Shown here piece by piece: positions 27,807-38,840 of a DNA stretch of 64,000 bases. Both the position numbers and the translations under genes were made by a program. The stretch is taken from assembly GCF_900116435.1 (NCBI RefSeq), contig NZ_FPAZ01000011.1:62001-126000 (forward strand). Reading direction: 5' to 3'. The stretch's first letter is position 1; every line of letters starts with the position of its first letter. The notes beneath the pieces were generated by a model, which saw nothing but the letters and a program-made list of their open reading frames with translations, searched no databases and was not told where the DNA came from. This stretch comes from Pseudoalteromonas lipolytica. GTDB taxonomy: Bacteria; Pseudomonadota; Gammaproteobacteria; Enterobacterales; Alteromonadaceae.

Positions 27807-27855
27807 ACGGGTAAACTTTATTGTAAAAAATGTTCCTGCGGGCAAACTTTATTGT
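27807..27855. repeat. Imperfect direct repeat downstream of the accessory operon
   Basis: ACGGGTAAACTTTATTGT (27807-27824) and GCGGGCAAACTTTATTGT (27838-27855) agree at 16 of 18 positions. They lie 46 bases after the last island gene. They may be the remains of a mobile element end or a local duplication. The 248-base region 27762-28009 holds nothing else that I can identify. Confidence 0.45.
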
Positions 27856-28009
27856 CACTACACAGATACTAGGCTCTAGTCGCTCGGCTTTGCGCCAATT
27901 CCGCTTTTGCTTATTAGTTGGGCTTAGTATGTGCGAAGTGCTTTAAACGTGCAGTTGTATAAAATGACCGACGGTGAATAACTTGTTCATTACCGTTATG
28001 TGAACTCGC

Positions 28010-29710
28010 TTACACCGCTACTTCAACACAGTTTCGGCCATTGTTTTTTGCTTTATAAAGGGCTTTGTCGGCAATTGATAGGGTTTCTTTTATTGTGGTT
28101 GAGGCATGGGCAACGCTGTGAACGCCTAGGCTTACGGTAAACTTTACGGCTTGAGCATCATTGCTTTTGATGCGGGTGTTTGCTGCTTTTTCGCGGATGC
28201 GCTCGGCCACGGCTTTGGCGTCGTGTAGGCTGCAATGCAGTAAAAGTACAAATTCTTCACCGCCGTAGCGGCAGGCTATATCGTCTTTTCGTTGTTGTGT
28301 AGTGAGTATGTTTGCAAACTCAATAATGACTTTATCGCCAATATCATGGCCATAAGTGTCGTTAATGGCTTTAAAATGGTCGAGATCGGCGATGATCAGC
28401 GTTAACTCTTGATGATTGCTTGCCATTGCAGCAATGAGCTCTTCACTTTTTCTATCAAAGTAGCGTCGATTATACAGGCCTGTCATTGGGTCGGTATCGA
28501 CAAGGCGCGTTAATTCTTTTTGCTGTGCTTTGATTTTTTCGAGCGTTTTTATACGGTAAGACAATATAAACGCCATCATTAATGCTTCGAGTAAAATACC
28601 TATGCCGACGCCATGACTGTTTATCACGTTCGCGTCGGTGATACCTTTGTAATAAAGCACGGCCAGCATATTGAATATAACGAACAGTGAATGGCCAAGT
28701 AAAAAATATTTGGCCAGTGGATCCCCTTTTCGCCACAGTGAAATAGAGACACCAAAGGTGACGGTCATCATCATTGCGGCAAGGGTGCTGGCTGGTTTTA
28801 GTGCGCCAACGACATCGAATAAACTGTAGATAAAGTCGCCAACCAGTAATACGAGAATGAGCGACAGGGCTATATGCTCTTTTGGGTAATGCTTTTTAGT
28901 TTCGAAAATTAGCATCACAAAAATTACTAAAAAGCTGGGCATACTGAGCAAACTAGAATTAAGTTGCAGTACTTCAGCACTAAAAATGCCAAAAAAGTTA
29001 GCAGCTACGCCATACGAAAGCGCCACCCATACCGTGCCCGATATTAAATACAGGGCGTAAACAATATTTTCTATTTTACGTGCCGATAAGTACAAGAAAA
29101 AGTTATAGATCATCAGCGCTAGCATCATGCCAACAAGTAATGCAATGTAGTTGCCGTTGCCAACTAGGGCGCGTTTTGAATGCTCTTCATTATAAATATT
29201 TAGAGCAAACCATTGATGCGAAAAAGTAACGCTTTTTACATAAATGGTTTTTTGCTGCTGTGGGGCAATATAGAACGAAAACACAGCACTGCCGCCGAAC
29301 ATATTGGCTTTTGGACCCGATGTATCTAGTTGAATTTCAGATTGATTAATGAGTTGCCCATTGTGGGTTTCGTAAAATCCTACCTCTTCTAGATGGTAAG
29401 CATCGGGGTTGTGAATAAATAAACGTAAGGTATCGCTGTCGTTGTTTTTAACGGTTATTTTTGACCACGTTGTTTTGGCATTGGTGCCCAGAGTGAGCTC
29501 ATTTTCACTGGCTGTGAATGTTTGATTTTGTATTTGCGATAGTGTCATTTTTCCTGTTTTATCAATAAAATAACTCATATCGAAACGTGTTAAGTTAACT
29601 TGTTCATTGTTGAGCGATATAACGGAGTCAATGGATGTGGTAGGGCTATTTTGTGCAAAGGCAAAGAAGGAGTGACTGATAAAAAATAGTAATAATAAAC
29701 GTGCGATCAT
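28010..29710 (-). CDS. Diguanylate cyclase with 7TMR-DISM sensor
   Basis: The protein has 566 residues. A signal-like N-terminus (about 1-19) precedes an extracytoplasmic beta-rich domain (about 30-170) of the 7TMR-DISMED2 type. Seven membrane segments of the 7TMR-DISM type cover about 185-385, followed by a GGDEF domain (about 405-566). The active motif reads RYGGEEFVLLLH, so the cyclase should make cyclic di-GMP. I see no EAL domain. The gene is transcribed alone, away from katG. The signal sensed is unknown. Confidence 0.93.
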   Translation of the reverse strand: MIARLLLLFFISHSFFAFAQNSPTTSIDSVISLNNEQVNLTRFDMSYFIDKTGKMTLSQIQNQTFTASENELTLGTNAKTTWSKITVKNNDSDTLRLFIHNPDAYHLEEVGFYETHNGQLINQSEIQLDTSGPKANMFGGSAVFSFYIAPQQQKTIYVKSVTFSHQWFALNIYNEEHSKRALVGNGNYIALLVGMMLALMIYNFFLYLSARKIENIVYALYLISGTVWVALSYGVAANFFGIFSAEVLQLNSSLLSMPSFLVIFVMLIFETKKHYPKEHIALSLILVLLVGDFIYSLFDVVGALKPASTLAAMMMTVTFGVSISLWRKGDPLAKYFLLGHSLFVIFNMLAVLYYKGITDANVINSHGVGIGILLEALMMAFILSYRIKTLEKIKAQQKELTRLVDTDPMTGLYNRRYFDRKSEELIAAMASNHQELTLIIADLDHFKAINDTYGHDIGDKVIIEFANILTTQQRKDDIACRYGGEEFVLLLHCSLHDAKAVAERIREKAANTRIKSNDAQAVKFTVSLGVHSVAHASTTIKETLSIADKALYKAKNNGRNCVEVAV

Positions 29711-29802
29711 CCTTGGTGCCTATGGCTAAATTGTTTAGTAATAAAGTGTTATTTTTAACGTAATCAGCTGCATTGTCGAGCGAATTTTATCCAAAATAAA
29801 AA

Positions 29803-29822
29803 AAGCCGCTGTAAAAGCGGCT
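29803..29822 (-). terminator. Intrinsic terminator after katG
   Basis: AAGCCGCT and AGCGGCTT pair over 8 bp around a GTAA loop. On the minus strand the stem is followed by a run of seven T, so it is a good terminator for katG, 66 bases beyond its stop. Confidence 0.85.
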
Positions 29823-29841
29823 TAATGGGTTGCGAAAAATG

Positions 29842-29883
29842 AATACCAACGCGCAATAATACTGAATTAAGCGAGTTGGTATT
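29842..29883. repeat. Inverted repeat between katG and its terminator
   Basis: AATACCAAC (29842-29850) and GTTGGTATT (29875-29883) form perfect 9-bp arms around 24 bases. The palindrome ends 5 bases from the katG stop. Its appearance is of a short extragenic repeat, possibly a REP or MITE relic. Confidence 0.45.
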
Positions 29884-29887
29884 GGTA

Positions 29888-32101
29888 TTAACGTAGGTCG
29901 AATCTGTCTAGCGTCATTACTTTAGTCCATGCTGCAACGAAGTCGTCAACAAACTTTTGTTTAGCATCGTCAGATGCATACACTTCAGCAATAGAGCGTA
30001 GCTCTGAGTTAGACCCAAAGATTAAGTCTACCGGTGTTGCTGTCCACTTAAGCTTGCCTGACTGACGGTCACGGCCTTCGTAAACACCTTCTTCAGATGA
30101 CTTAGACCACTTCGTTGACATATCGAGTAGGTTAACGAAGAAATCGTTGCTTAATGTGCCAGGTTTTTTCGTGAATACACCGTGTTGTGTTTGGTTAGTA
30201 TTAGCGTTAAGGGCACGCATACCACCTAGTAGTGCTGTCATTTCTGGCACCGATAAGCTTAGTAAATCAGCACGCTCAACTAACATTTCAGCAGGTGATT
30301 TCCATGCTGAGCTGTAGTAGTTACGGAACGCGTCTGCCGTTGGCTCAAGTACTTCAAACGATTCAACGTCAGTCATTTCGAGTGATGCGTCCATACGACC
30401 TGGCTTGAATGGTACTGCAATAGAAAAACCTGCATCACTTGCTGCTTTTTCGATAGCAGCCGCGCCACCCAGAACAATCATATCTGCCAGTGAAATTTCT
30501 TTTCCACCTGCTGCATTTTTATTGAACTTAGTTTGGATTTTCTCAAGCTTGCTCAGCACATTTGCCACTTCTTTCGGGTTATTTACAGGCCAATCTTTTT
30601 GTGGAGCAAAACGAATACGTGCCCCATTTGCACCACCGCGCATGTCAGTATCGCGGTAGCTTGCTGCTGATGCCCACGCCACACGTACCAGTTCAGATAC
30701 AGATAAACCCGAATCTAAAATGCTTGCTTTAAGTGACGCGATGTCTTTGCTATCAACTAGCTTGTGGTCAACTTCAGGAATGTAATCTTGCCAAATTAGC
30801 ACTTCTTCTGGCACTAAGTCACCTAAGTAACGAGCGCGTGGGCCCATGTCACGGTGGTTTAGCTTGAACCATGCTTTAGCAAACGCTAGTTCGAACTCTT
30901 TCGGGTCGTTTAAGAAACGCTCTGAAATTTTACGAAACGCAGGATCTGCCTTTAACGCGATATCAGTTGTGAACATGATAGGCGCATGACGCTTACCTTT
31001 AATGTGCGCATCTGGCACTAGGTTAGACGCTTGACCATTTTCTGGGATCCATTGTGTTGCGCCTGCTGGGCTTTTTGTTTTAACCCACTCAAATGCAAAT
31101 AAGTTTTGTAAGTAGTTGATTGACCATTGCGTTGGCGTCACGGTCCATGCACCTTCAAGACCTGAAGTAACAGTATCTTCTGAGTGACCTTTACCGCACT
31201 TGTTTTTCCAACCTAAACCTTGCTCTTCGATAGCGGCTGCGGCGGGTTCTTTGTCTAAACAAGTCGCTTTTTTCGCACCGTGTGCTTTACCAAAACTGTG
31301 ACCACCTGCGATAAGTGCAACGATTTCTTCATCGTTCATTGCCATACGACCAAACGATAAGCGAATATCATCAGCCGCAAGAAGTGGGTCTGGGTTGCCA
31401 TGTGGACCTTCTGGATTCACATAGATTAAACCCATTTCAACCGCTGCTAATGGGCCTTTTAGTTTGCCTTTTTTGTCGCGGCGCTCGTCAGTTAACATTT
31501 TGCCTTCAGGGCCCCAGTAAACGTAATCTGGCTCCCAATCGTCTTCGCGACCACCGGCATAGCCGAATGTTTTGAAACCCATTGATTCAAGTGCCACGTT
31601 ACCTGTTAGCGCCATTAAATCTGCCCATGAGATGCTGCGACCGTATTTTTGTTTAATAGGCCAAAGTAAGCGACGCGCTTTGTCTAAGTTGGCGTTATCT
31701 GGCCAGCTGTTTAGTGGGTCGAAACGTTGTTGACCACCGCCAGCGCCACCACGGCCATCGAATGTACGGTAAGTACCTGATGCGTGCCACGCCATACGAA
31801 TGAAGAATGGACCATAGTGACCGTAGTCGGCAGGCCACCAGTCTTGAGAGTCAGTCAGCACTTTTTCAATATCGGCTTTCACTGCATTAAGGTCTAACTT
31901 TAAAAATTCTTTTTTGTAGTCAAAGTAAGGACCCATTGGGTTTGATTCAGCGCCGTGTGCGCGCAGTTGACTTAAGTCGAGTTGCTCTGGCCACCAAAAT
32001 TGGTTTGATTTGATGTCGTTAGTGGCGTGTACATTTGTTGCGATGAGTAATGAAACAGCAACAGCGACTTTTGAAAATGCTGAGGTTGATTTTTTTAACA
32101 T
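29888..32101 (-). CDS. katG: Catalase-peroxidase KatG with an N-terminal signal peptide
   Basis: This 737-residue haem enzyme has the distal triad Arg102-Trp105-His106 in [12 protein letters not shown] and the proximal motif [10 protein letters not shown], and it covers both family domains. It breaks down hydrogen peroxide. The first 26 residues (basic start, [10 protein letters not shown]) look like a cleavable signal peptide ending VHA, so the enzyme should be periplasmic, unlike cytoplasmic E. coli KatG. I chose ATG 32101 with GGAG 8 bases upstream. A longer TTG reading would place the signal sequence internally. A hairpin lies upstream at 32231-32250. Confidence 0.95.
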   Translation of the reverse strand: MLKKSTSAFSKVAVAVSLLIATNVHATNDIKSNQFWWPEQLDLSQLRAHGAESNPMGPYFDYKKEFLKLDLNAVKADIEKVLTDSQDWWPADYGHYGPFFIRMAWHASGTYRTFDGRGGAGGGQQRFDPLNSWPDNANLDKARRLLWPIKQKYGRSISWADLMALTGNVALESMGFKTFGYAGGREDDWEPDYVYWGPEGKMLTDERRDKKGKLKGPLAAVEMGLIYVNPEGPHGNPDPLLAADDIRLSFGRMAMNDEEIVALIAGGHSFGKAHGAKKATCLDKEPAAAAIEEQGLGWKNKCGKGHSEDTVTSGLEGAWTVTPTQWSINYLQNLFAFEWVKTKSPAGATQWIPENGQASNLVPDAHIKGKRHAPIMFTTDIALKADPAFRKISERFLNDPKEFELAFAKAWFKLNHRDMGPRARYLGDLVPEEVLIWQDYIPEVDHKLVDSKDIASLKASILDSGLSVSELVRVAWASAASYRDTDMRGGANGARIRFAPQKDWPVNNPKEVANVLSKLEKIQTKFNKNAAGGKEISLADMIVLGGAAAIEKAASDAGFSIAVPFKPGRMDASLEMTDVESFEVLEPTADAFRNYYSSAWKSPAEMLVERADLLSLSVPEMTALLGGMRALNANTNQTQHGVFTKKPGTLSNDFFVNLLDMSTKWSKSSEEGVYEGRDRQSGKLKWTATPVDLIFGSNSELRSIAEVYASDDAKQKFVDDFVAAWTKVMTLDRFDLR

Positions 32102-32230
32102 TGTGTTGTCTCCAGTTGGAAGTTGCGTGAAATATAGAGCTGTTCTGGTTAACTTTCCACTTACAAACTGGGGTTTAAATCGATTGATAAAATCGAAAAA
32201 ATAGATGGAATGATTGATTTTATAGAACAA

Positions 32231-32250
32231 AGCCAGCAACAATGCTGGCT
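32231..32250 (-). terminator. Hairpin between the S9 peptidase gene and katG
   Basis: AGCCAGCA and TGCTGGCT pair perfectly over 8 bp with a 4-base loop. On the minus strand the tail is TTGTTCT. It probably ends the S9 peptidase transcript, 40 bases beyond its stop, but the T tract is short. Confidence 0.6.
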
Positions 32251-32289
32251 CTGGAAGGGGGGCAGATAAGCTGATATTCAGCTTATTGT

Positions 32290-35052
32290 TTATTCTTCAA
32301 TAAAGGGTACGCCGTTTTTGATCCACTCAGCGGCGGGTTTACCTTTTAGATAATGGTCAAAGTACTCCATCATGCGAATTGAAAAATCCACCTGGTTAGG
32401 GAATTTCTTCAAGTGATGTGGCTCGCCTTCATACTGTAAGAACGTAGCATCTTTACCTGCACGACGCAGTGCCAAATAGTACTGTACTCCTTCGTGCCAG
32501 GGCACGGCGTCATCTTTGTCACCAAACATAATTAAAATAGGTGTGTTTACTTTATCTGCAAAGAATACCGGTGAGTTCTCGATGTAAAGTTCAGGTGCTT
32601 CAAATAATGTTTTACCAATGCGGCTTTGCCCCGTTTCGTATTGGAACTGACGCGCAAGACCTGATTTTAAGCGAATACCGCTGTAAGCACTGGTCATGTT
32701 AGATACAGGTGCACCCGATACAACCGCCTTAAACATATCTGTTTGGGTGATCATAAAGGCGCTTTGGTAGCCTGCCCATGAGTGACCTTGTAAACCAATT
32801 TTATTAGGATCGGCAATGCCTAAATCAATCAGTTTTTGAGTCGCGTTAATCATGGTTTGGGTCGATGATTTACCTGGGTGACCAATTTCAAAGCGGATAT
32901 CCGGTAAGAAAATGGCGTAACCATTCGAGGTAAACATAGGGAAGTTAGGGCGATGATTTAACTCCATTTTCGGGAAGTCATACATGCGCTGGCTCATATA
33001 GCGATAGAAGTACACAACGACGGGCACTTTGTCGCCTTTTTTGTAGCCTGCCGGCTTGATTAGAACACCTTGTAAGTCTTCACCATCAAAGCCTTTATAG
33101 CTAATAAGTTCAGGTTTTTCGCCCCAAGCAAAGTTGCTAATTTGCGGGTTTAGGTTCGTCACACGCTGTGGGTTTTTGAAGCTAAAATCTGCTTGGTAGT
33201 AATCAGGGAATTGTTGGTACGTTTGCGCAGTAAAGAGGTATTTGTCGGCATTTTTAGCTTTTTTCACCACATCATAGCGCTTTTTACCCGACAGTACTTT
33301 GCTTACTTTATTGCTTGTTAAGTCAAGCTTGGCAATTTCGGTTTGCTTATCTTGTAAGTTAGTTGCGCTTAGTAATAATGTGTCGTCTTTAGCAAAGCCA
33401 ACGTGGTCTTTATCAAGTTTAATAACACGATATTGGGTATTTGTTTCTTTACCTTGTGTTAAGCGCGTTGCCTTTTGTGTTGCGACATCAAAAGCCCAAA
33501 TATCAAATTTGCTGTAAACCAGTACTTGGCTGCTGTCGTTTAACCAGCCTGCAAAACCATAACCCGGTTGAGGTGATGGGTAGTCATGCTTATCATCGGC
33601 AAAAATAGCGTTAATTGCCTTAGATAACGTCGAAACTTTGTTGTTACCTAGGTCTTTTAGCTGAACGTGGCTGTCTTTAAAAAATGCCGCGTATTGACCA
33701 TTTGGCGCAAGGCTGGGTCTAAAGGGATAGTCACTGACGATAGGTGTTTGTTTACCTGTTTTAACGTCAACACTGAAGTAATCAGCAAAGAAACCACCAT
33801 ACATAACACGCTCTAAATACGGCAGGTCTGAGTAGCCTAAAAGCGCGTCACGATTAGTGTTAAGTGATACCTCGGGCATATTGGGTGTACTTAATTGTAC
33901 AACCTGTTTGCCGTTTACGTGGTAAACCGCTTGGTAGTGACGAAGTTTGTTAGCCTCATTCCACTGTTGTTCTTCACGAGGTTTAATTTCAACGTCTTTA
34001 TTGTGCCAAACATTTAAGCCTTTATGGTCGCGAATTGTATCGAAATCATATAAAGAGGCTTCGTCTGTATACTCTTTGGCTTTTACTTTATCAGCCAGTT
34101 TTGGGTGATTCTCGAAATATAGACGCTTACCGTCTTCAGACCATGTGAGTGAGGCTGTTTTACCGATAGTCCAGCTGCTATCTGCAGAGTTAATGGTTGA
34201 TAGAGCCCCGTTTTCTAAAAGCTGTAAGCTGTGGTCGCGACGTCTTGTATCATCGTTTACATAATTACCCACTAAAAGCGCTGCGGTATTGCTGTTAGGT
34301 TGCCATGCAATTTTGTTTGCAACCACACCTGGCTCATCAATTAATACACTGGTATTAAAACTATTTGTTAAGTCGACTAATACGATTTGGTTGTCGGCAC
34401 CATCACTAAAGCTTTGGCTTGCTAATAATTGCTCGCCAGTGCTGCTAATCGCATAGCTAAATACATTATTTATAGTGTGAGTGGTTTTGTCTTGAAGGTT
34501 AACAAGCACTAAATCAAAGCGTTTATCTTTTTTGTCTGGCTTGATTTCGCTGCTGTTTTCGTCTTTTTCTTGGTCGTCTTTGGTCTCAGTTTTATCTGCT
34601 TTTTGATCAAGACGGTAAGCAAGCCATACGCCATCATCTGATAACGCATAATCTTTTACATCGTTAAACGTTTGTTGTTCACCGTCTTTAGTATTTACTA
34701 AAACTAGGTTGTTTTTTAGCTCATCTTTTTTCTTGGTGGTTTCTTTTTCAAGTAGGGTTGGTACTTGTGTAAACGCGACCCAATTTGCCGCTTTATTAAT
34801 AGTAGGGCGCGTACCGCGTTCAACGGTGCTTAGTAAGGCATTGTTATTGAGCGTGTATACTTGGCCTTGTGCATTGCCGCGATAAGGGTCTGCACTAAAG
34901 GTTAAGATACGGCCATCTTCAGACAGTTGTGTGCCTTTTGCGTATTTAAAATCAAATACGTCTTTAAATTGCAGGGCTTCTTTAGCACTGACTTGTGTGC
35001 TGCCTAGGCTAGTCACCAAGGCTAAGCTCAAAAGTGATAATTGCGCTTTCAT
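32290..35052 (-). CDS. Secreted S9 family prolyl oligopeptidase-like peptidase
   Basis: The 920-residue protein has a signal peptide (about residues 1-23, ending VSA). A long N-terminal beta-propeller region runs to about 650, and the C-terminal alpha/beta-hydrolase domain has the nucleophile motif [12 protein letters not shown], the acid [11 protein letters not shown] and the His in EGEPHHLKK. It belongs to the S9 family of dipeptidyl/acylaminoacyl-type peptidases and likely cleaves peptides in the periplasm. It is longer than most because of a charged insert (about 145-175, rich in Lys, Asp and Glu). AAAGG precedes the ATG at ideal spacing. It is monocistronic. Confidence 0.92.
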   Translation of the reverse strand: MKAQLSLLSLALVTSLGSTQVSAKEALQFKDVFDFKYAKGTQLSEDGRILTFSADPYRGNAQGQVYTLNNNALLSTVERGTRPTINKAANWVAFTQVPTLLEKETTKKKDELKNNLVLVNTKDGEQQTFNDVKDYALSDDGVWLAYRLDQKADKTETKDDQEKDENSSEIKPDKKDKRFDLVLVNLQDKTTHTINNVFSYAISSTGEQLLASQSFSDGADNQIVLVDLTNSFNTSVLIDEPGVVANKIAWQPNSNTAALLVGNYVNDDTRRRDHSLQLLENGALSTINSADSSWTIGKTASLTWSEDGKRLYFENHPKLADKVKAKEYTDEASLYDFDTIRDHKGLNVWHNKDVEIKPREEQQWNEANKLRHYQAVYHVNGKQVVQLSTPNMPEVSLNTNRDALLGYSDLPYLERVMYGGFFADYFSVDVKTGKQTPIVSDYPFRPSLAPNGQYAAFFKDSHVQLKDLGNNKVSTLSKAINAIFADDKHDYPSPQPGYGFAGWLNDSSQVLVYSKFDIWAFDVATQKATRLTQGKETNTQYRVIKLDKDHVGFAKDDTLLLSATNLQDKQTEIAKLDLTSNKVSKVLSGKKRYDVVKKAKNADKYLFTAQTYQQFPDYYQADFSFKNPQRVTNLNPQISNFAWGEKPELISYKGFDGEDLQGVLIKPAGYKKGDKVPVVVYFYRYMSQRMYDFPKMELNHRPNFPMFTSNGYAIFLPDIRFEIGHPGKSSTQTMINATQKLIDLGIADPNKIGLQGHSWAGYQSAFMITQTDMFKAVVSGAPVSNMTSAYSGIRLKSGLARQFQYETGQSRIGKTLFEAPELYIENSPVFFADKVNTPILIMFGDKDDAVPWHEGVQYYLALRRAGKDATFLQYEGEPHHLKKFPNQVDFSIRMMEYFDHYLKGKPAAEWIKNGVPFIEE

Positions 35053-35233
35053 TTACCTTTCTCATTGTTTTTAAGTTTATGCCCCAGTGTAGCGTTTTTA
35101 ATAAACAATTCGAGTAGATACGATAAGTTGCCAGTTTCCTAAGGTGGGTTAAAGTTATTAGTTACGTGAAACGCGCTACGAGAAATAAGCTACGAGGACT
35201 CGCTTATGGGGGACAATCAAAAGGTGGGGGATT

Positions 35234-35256
35234 AAGCGCGATATGACATCGCGCTT
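35234..35256 (-). terminator. Hairpin after slmA
   Basis: AAGCGCGAT and ATCGCGCTT form a 9-bp stem with a 5-base loop, 13 bases beyond the slmA stop. There is no T run, so termination is possible but not certain. Confidence 0.5.
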
Positions 35257-35268
35257 ATAAAGCTTGTT

Positions 35269-35856
35269 TTACAACCAGATTTTTTGTAATTCTGGCCATT
35301 GCTTTTCAAATTGTGAGCTTGGCTTTGCTTTAAAGTCGCTACGGACGAATTGATTCATCTTACCTTCGACATAGGCAAGTAAGAAATTGGCTAACGTGGT
35401 TTCGTCTGATTGAAATGCTTTGCCTTCACGTAGTTTTCGCTCACGCAATACTTGCTTAAATTGTGTTTCAAGCTTTTCGAATAAGCCTTGCACTCGTTCG
35501 CGTAAACGCTCTTGCTCACCTTGCAGGGCATCGCCGGTTAATATGCGAGTAATTCCTGGGTTTTTCTCAGCAAAGGCTAATAATAACAGCAAGATATTAT
35601 AAACACGGGTTTGGCTTTCTTTCTCATTTTCTAATATGAGGTTAATGCGTGATAACAGCGTATCTTCAATAAATTCTATTAGGCCTTCAAACATCCGTGC
35701 TTTACTCGGAAAATGACGATATAACGCAGCTTCAGACACGCCCACTTCAGCCGCTAATTTTGCGGTGGTGATACGTTGACCTGGGCTGGTTTCTAACATT
35801 TGTGCGAGTGCTTGCAGAATCTGCTCTTTGCGATTACTTCTTTTTGTCGCAGGCAT
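35269..35856 (-). CDS. slmA: Nucleoid occlusion factor SlmA
   Basis: This 195-residue TetR-family DNA-binding protein has an N-terminal helix-turn-helix ([32 protein letters not shown], about residues 25-57) that matches SlmA closely. SlmA binds sites across the chromosome and blocks FtsZ ring assembly over the nucleoid. I chose ATG 35856 rather than the ATG two codons upstream, because AAGGA abuts the first ATG directly and lies 6 bases from the second. In E. coli and many relatives dut sits between coaBC and slmA, but here it is missing. Confidence 0.96.
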   Translation of the reverse strand: MPATKRSNRKEQILQALAQMLETSPGQRITTAKLAAEVGVSEAALYRHFPSKARMFEGLIEFIEDTLLSRINLILENEKESQTRVYNILLLLLAFAEKNPGITRILTGDALQGEQERLRERVQGLFEKLETQFKQVLRERKLREGKAFQSDETTLANFLLAYVEGKMNQFVRSDFKAKPSSQFEKQWPELQKIWL

Positions 35857-35968
35857 GACCATTCCTTTCTTATAATTTATTACTTGTGCTCAGTAGAGTC
35901 AGACAAGCCATTTTTTGTGCAAATGAGGCGCTTATGTTAATGTTTTATTCAGCTTCTTTCCAGCATTT

Positions 35969-37162
35969 TTACAAACGCTTGGCAAGCTCAGTCATTACGC
36001 TCATCGCGAGATCCTTTTTACTCCCCATGGCTAAATCTAGCTGCTCATTATGCCAGAACAGTGTTAAAGCATTATGATCAGAATTAAAGCCAAGACCTTC
36101 TTTTGACACATCATTCGCGCAGATCATGTCGAGGTTTTTGTTTTTTAATTTACCTTGGGCGTAGCTAGCCACATCTTGCGTTTCTGCTGCAAAGCCAACA
36201 GTGTAAGGGCGGTTTTTACTAAGCCCAGCTACGTTTGCGATCACATCAGGGTTTTTGACTAAAGTGAGCGTGAGTTCGTCACCTTGTTTTTTCATTTTTT
36301 GATCTTGAATTGCGGCTGCGCGGTAATCGGCGACAGCAGCACACCCAATAAAAGCATCAGACTGCACCGCAAGTTCCATCGACGCAGTTAAAAGTTGCTC
36401 AGCGCTTTCAATATTGGTGAGCTTTGCATTCGCGGGTGCTGTAATTGCGACGGGCCCTGAAATAAGGTTGACCTTAGCACCTAAAGCAAGCGCTGCTTCT
36501 GCAAGGGCATAACCCATTTTGCCTGAACTATGATTCGAAATATAACGCACAGGGTCGAGGGCTTCACGCGTGGGGCCAGCGGTAATTGTGATTGTTTTAC
36601 CTGCCAATAATGGCTCAATGTCTGGTTGCGTACACAGCGCCACTAGTTCATGAGGTTCTAACATTCTTCCGGCACCTACATCACCACAGGCTTGTTCACC
36701 TTTACCGGGTCCCCAAATTGCGACGCCGCGATCTTTGAGAGTTCTAAGGTTTGCTTGGGTCGCTGGGTGAGCATACATTTGTTGGTTCATTGCAGGAGCA
36801 ACCGCTACTTTAGCAGGCGTGGCTAACAATAACGTAGTCAGTAAATCATCAGCAATGCCCATCGCCATTTTCGCTAAGATATTGCTGGTTGCGGGGGCGA
36901 CTAAAATCAGGTCAGCCCATTTGGCAAATTCAATGTGTCCCATTGCTGCTTCGGCTGCAGGGTCAAGTAATGAATCAGAGACAATTTCTCCACTCACAGC
37001 TTGCATTGTCAGTGGTGTTATAAAATGTTTGGCTGAGTCGGTCATGACCACTTTAACGTCGCAGCCCGCGTCTTTTAAACGACGAACAAGTTCTGCACAT
37101 TTATAGGCTGCAATGCCACCACTCATACCTAACAGGATTTTTTTATTAACTGATTTTGTCAT
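35969..37162 (-). CDS. coaBC: Bifunctional phosphopantothenoylcysteine decarboxylase/synthetase CoaBC
   Basis: This 397-residue protein makes 4'-phosphopantetheine for coenzyme A. The N-terminal CoaC flavoprotein part has [18 protein letters not shown], the catalytic His region [21 protein letters not shown], and the PAMNQQMY substrate motif. The C-terminal CoaB part has [25 protein letters not shown] and the KNPDVI segment. Length is normal (about 400). It is divergent from radC, with 140 bases between them for two promoters. Confidence 0.97.
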   Translation of the reverse strand: MTKSVNKKILLGMSGGIAAYKCAELVRRLKDAGCDVKVVMTDSAKHFITPLTMQAVSGEIVSDSLLDPAAEAAMGHIEFAKWADLILVAPATSNILAKMAMGIADDLLTTLLLATPAKVAVAPAMNQQMYAHPATQANLRTLKDRGVAIWGPGKGEQACGDVGAGRMLEPHELVALCTQPDIEPLLAGKTITITAGPTREALDPVRYISNHSSGKMGYALAEAALALGAKVNLISGPVAITAPANAKLTNIESAEQLLTASMELAVQSDAFIGCAAVADYRAAAIQDQKMKKQGDELTLTLVKNPDVIANVAGLSKNRPYTVGFAAETQDVASYAQGKLKNKNLDMICANDVSKEGLGFNSDHNALTLFWHNEQLDLAMGSKKDLAMSVMTELAKRL

Positions 37163-37302
37163 TACGTGAAATTTTACCTTTGTCGATATGGGCTAACGAT
37201 AGCAAATCTTTGCCGATTGCATGAAGTTTTCTTTTTTAAAGACAGGAAAAAACTGGATTTTATATTACAGTTTAATGACCAAAGTAATGTTTTTAGGGAC
37301 AA

Positions 37303-37980
37303 ATGATGCCATTAACGGATTTACCATTGGCAGAGAGACCACGTGAGAAGCTGCTTTTACAGGGAGCTAAAGCGCTTTCAGATGCTGAGTTATTAGCGAT
37401 ATTTTTACGTACTGGCGTGCCAGGCATGAACGCGGTTGAGTTGGCTGAGCATCTATTGCGTATAAATAGTACATTGCACAACTTGTTTAATGCCACAGAG
37501 CATGAGTTTTGTGCACAAAGGGGCCTAGGTGCTGCAAAGTACGTACAATTACAAGCCGTATTAGAGCTTAGCCGGCGATACATGCTCGAGCAATGTCATA
37601 GAGAGGCTGTATTTAATTCACCTCAGTCGGTGTACGACTACCTAACAATTAAACTACGGGGGTTACAGCAAGAAGTGTTTATGGTGCTGTACTTAGACAG
37701 CCAAAACCAGTTGATTAAAGATGAAGTGCTATTTTATGGCACAATTAATGCCGCATCTGTTTATCCTCGCGAAGTGGTTAAAGCCGCATTAAGAAATAAT
37801 GCAGCGGCACTTATTTTGGCTCATAACCACCCAAGTGGTGTGGCAGAACCCAGTCAAGCCGATAAGTTCATAACGCAAAAATTACAGCAAGCGCTGTCGT
37901 TGGTTGACATAAATGTGCTGGATCACATCATTGTGGGCGGTAAAAATTGTGTTTCTTTTGCTGAGCGAGGGCTTATATAA
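37303..37980 (+). CDS. radC: RadC family JAMM-motif protein
   Basis: The 225-residue protein has a helix-hairpin-helix-like N-terminus (about 20-100) and a C-terminal JAMM metal-binding motif HNHPSGVAEPSQAD with an upstream Glu (DEVLFYG). The name comes from an old repair mutant, and the real role of RadC is still disputed. Two ATGs occur in tandem, and AGGGA fits either the first (37303) or better the second (37306). The order coaBC-divergent-radC-rpmB-rpmG is the conserved gammaproteobacterial arrangement. Confidence 0.95.
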   Translation: MMPLTDLPLAERPREKLLLQGAKALSDAELLAIFLRTGVPGMNAVELAEHLLRINSTLHNLFNATEHEFCAQRGLGAAKYVQLQAVLELSRRYMLEQCHREAVFNSPQSVYDYLTIKLRGLQQEVFMVLYLDSQNQLIKDEVLFYGTINAASVYPREVVKAALRNNAAALILAHNHPSGVAEPSQADKFITQKLQQALSLVDINVLDHIIVGGKNCVSFAERGLI

Positions 37981-38254
37981 GGCTGTATGCCCGAGAGAGT
38001 GTGTTAAAAATGAGCAGTTTAGGCTGTTTTTAGAAATTAGTTTAATTTAAATGCAGTTTTTACTTTCCCTAAGGGCTTTCGATCATTATAATTAGCCGCT
38101 ATCAAATTTACACATGAGCTGATTGGATAAGATCTGTTACTTGATCTTTGCCTGTATAAGCTGTATAAAGAGCGCCCTTCGATTTATCCCGGGGCACAAA
38201 TACATGGCCTAAGGGAAAATTAAGCTCGAGCGAAGTTATTGGAGATATATAGAC

Positions 38255-38491
38255 ATGTCTAAAGTATGTCAAGTTACAGGTAAGCGTCCAGCGGTTGGTA
38301 ACCACCGTTCACACGCGAGAAACGCGACTAAACGTCGTTTCCTACCTAACCTACAAACTCACCGTTTTTGGGTTGAAAGTGAAAAACGTTTTGTAACATT
38401 ACGCACTACGACTAAAGGTATGCGTATTATCGATAAAAAAGGCATCGACGCGGTTCTTACAGAAATCCGTGCTCGTGGCGAAAAAGTTTAA
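38255..38491 (+). CDS. rpmB: 50S ribosomal protein L28
   Basis: The 78-residue protein begins [20 protein letters not shown], the classic L28 N-terminus, and has the expected length. GGAG lies upstream of the ATG. The gene is followed 11 bases later by rpmG in the usual two-gene operon. The 274-base gap before it should contain the promoter. Confidence 0.98.
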   Translation: MSKVCQVTGKRPAVGNHRSHARNATKRRFLPNLQTHRFWVESEKRFVTLRTTTKGMRIIDKKGIDAVLTEIRARGEKV

Positions 38492-38502
38492 GGAACTGAA
38501 TC

Positions 38503-38658
38503 ATGCGCGATAAGATCCGTTTAGTTTCAACTGCTGGTACTGGTTTTTTCTACACTACCGACAAGAACAAGCGTAACATGCCTGAAAAAATGGAAATCAA
38601 AAAATACGATCCTAAAGCTCGTAAACACGTGATTTTCAAAGAAGCTAAAATCAAGTAA
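38503..38658 (+). CDS. rpmG: 50S ribosomal protein L33
   Basis: This is a short gene of 51 codons plus stop, starting [19 protein letters not shown] and ending [11 protein letters not shown], which is an unmistakable L33. AAGGAA precedes the ATG at good spacing. It is the second gene of the rpmB-rpmG operon and is followed by a strong terminator. It is of the zinc-free (Cys-lacking) type. Confidence 0.97.
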   Translation: MRDKIRLVSTAGTGFFYTTDKNKRNMPEKMEIKKYDPKARKHVIFKEAKIK

Positions 38659-38681
38659 TTTTAGTTTTTCAGAATCTCAAA

Positions 38682-38707
38682 AACCCAGCCTCGGCTGGGT
38701 TTTTTGT
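38682..38707 (+). terminator. Intrinsic terminator after rpmG
   Basis: AACCCAGCC and GGCTGGGTT form a 9-bp stem with a 2-3 base loop, followed directly by a T run. It ends the rpmB-rpmG operon. Confidence 0.93.
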
Positions 38708-38840
38708 TTTATGCTTAACTACCTTAGAAAATTAAGCTATTGCAAATATTTATAAGATTGCAACTTGGCTTGCTGTTTTATCTTGCTTAATTATCAATCT
38801 AAGCGTAAAATGCGCGCTCATTTCGGCTTATTAAATTTAA

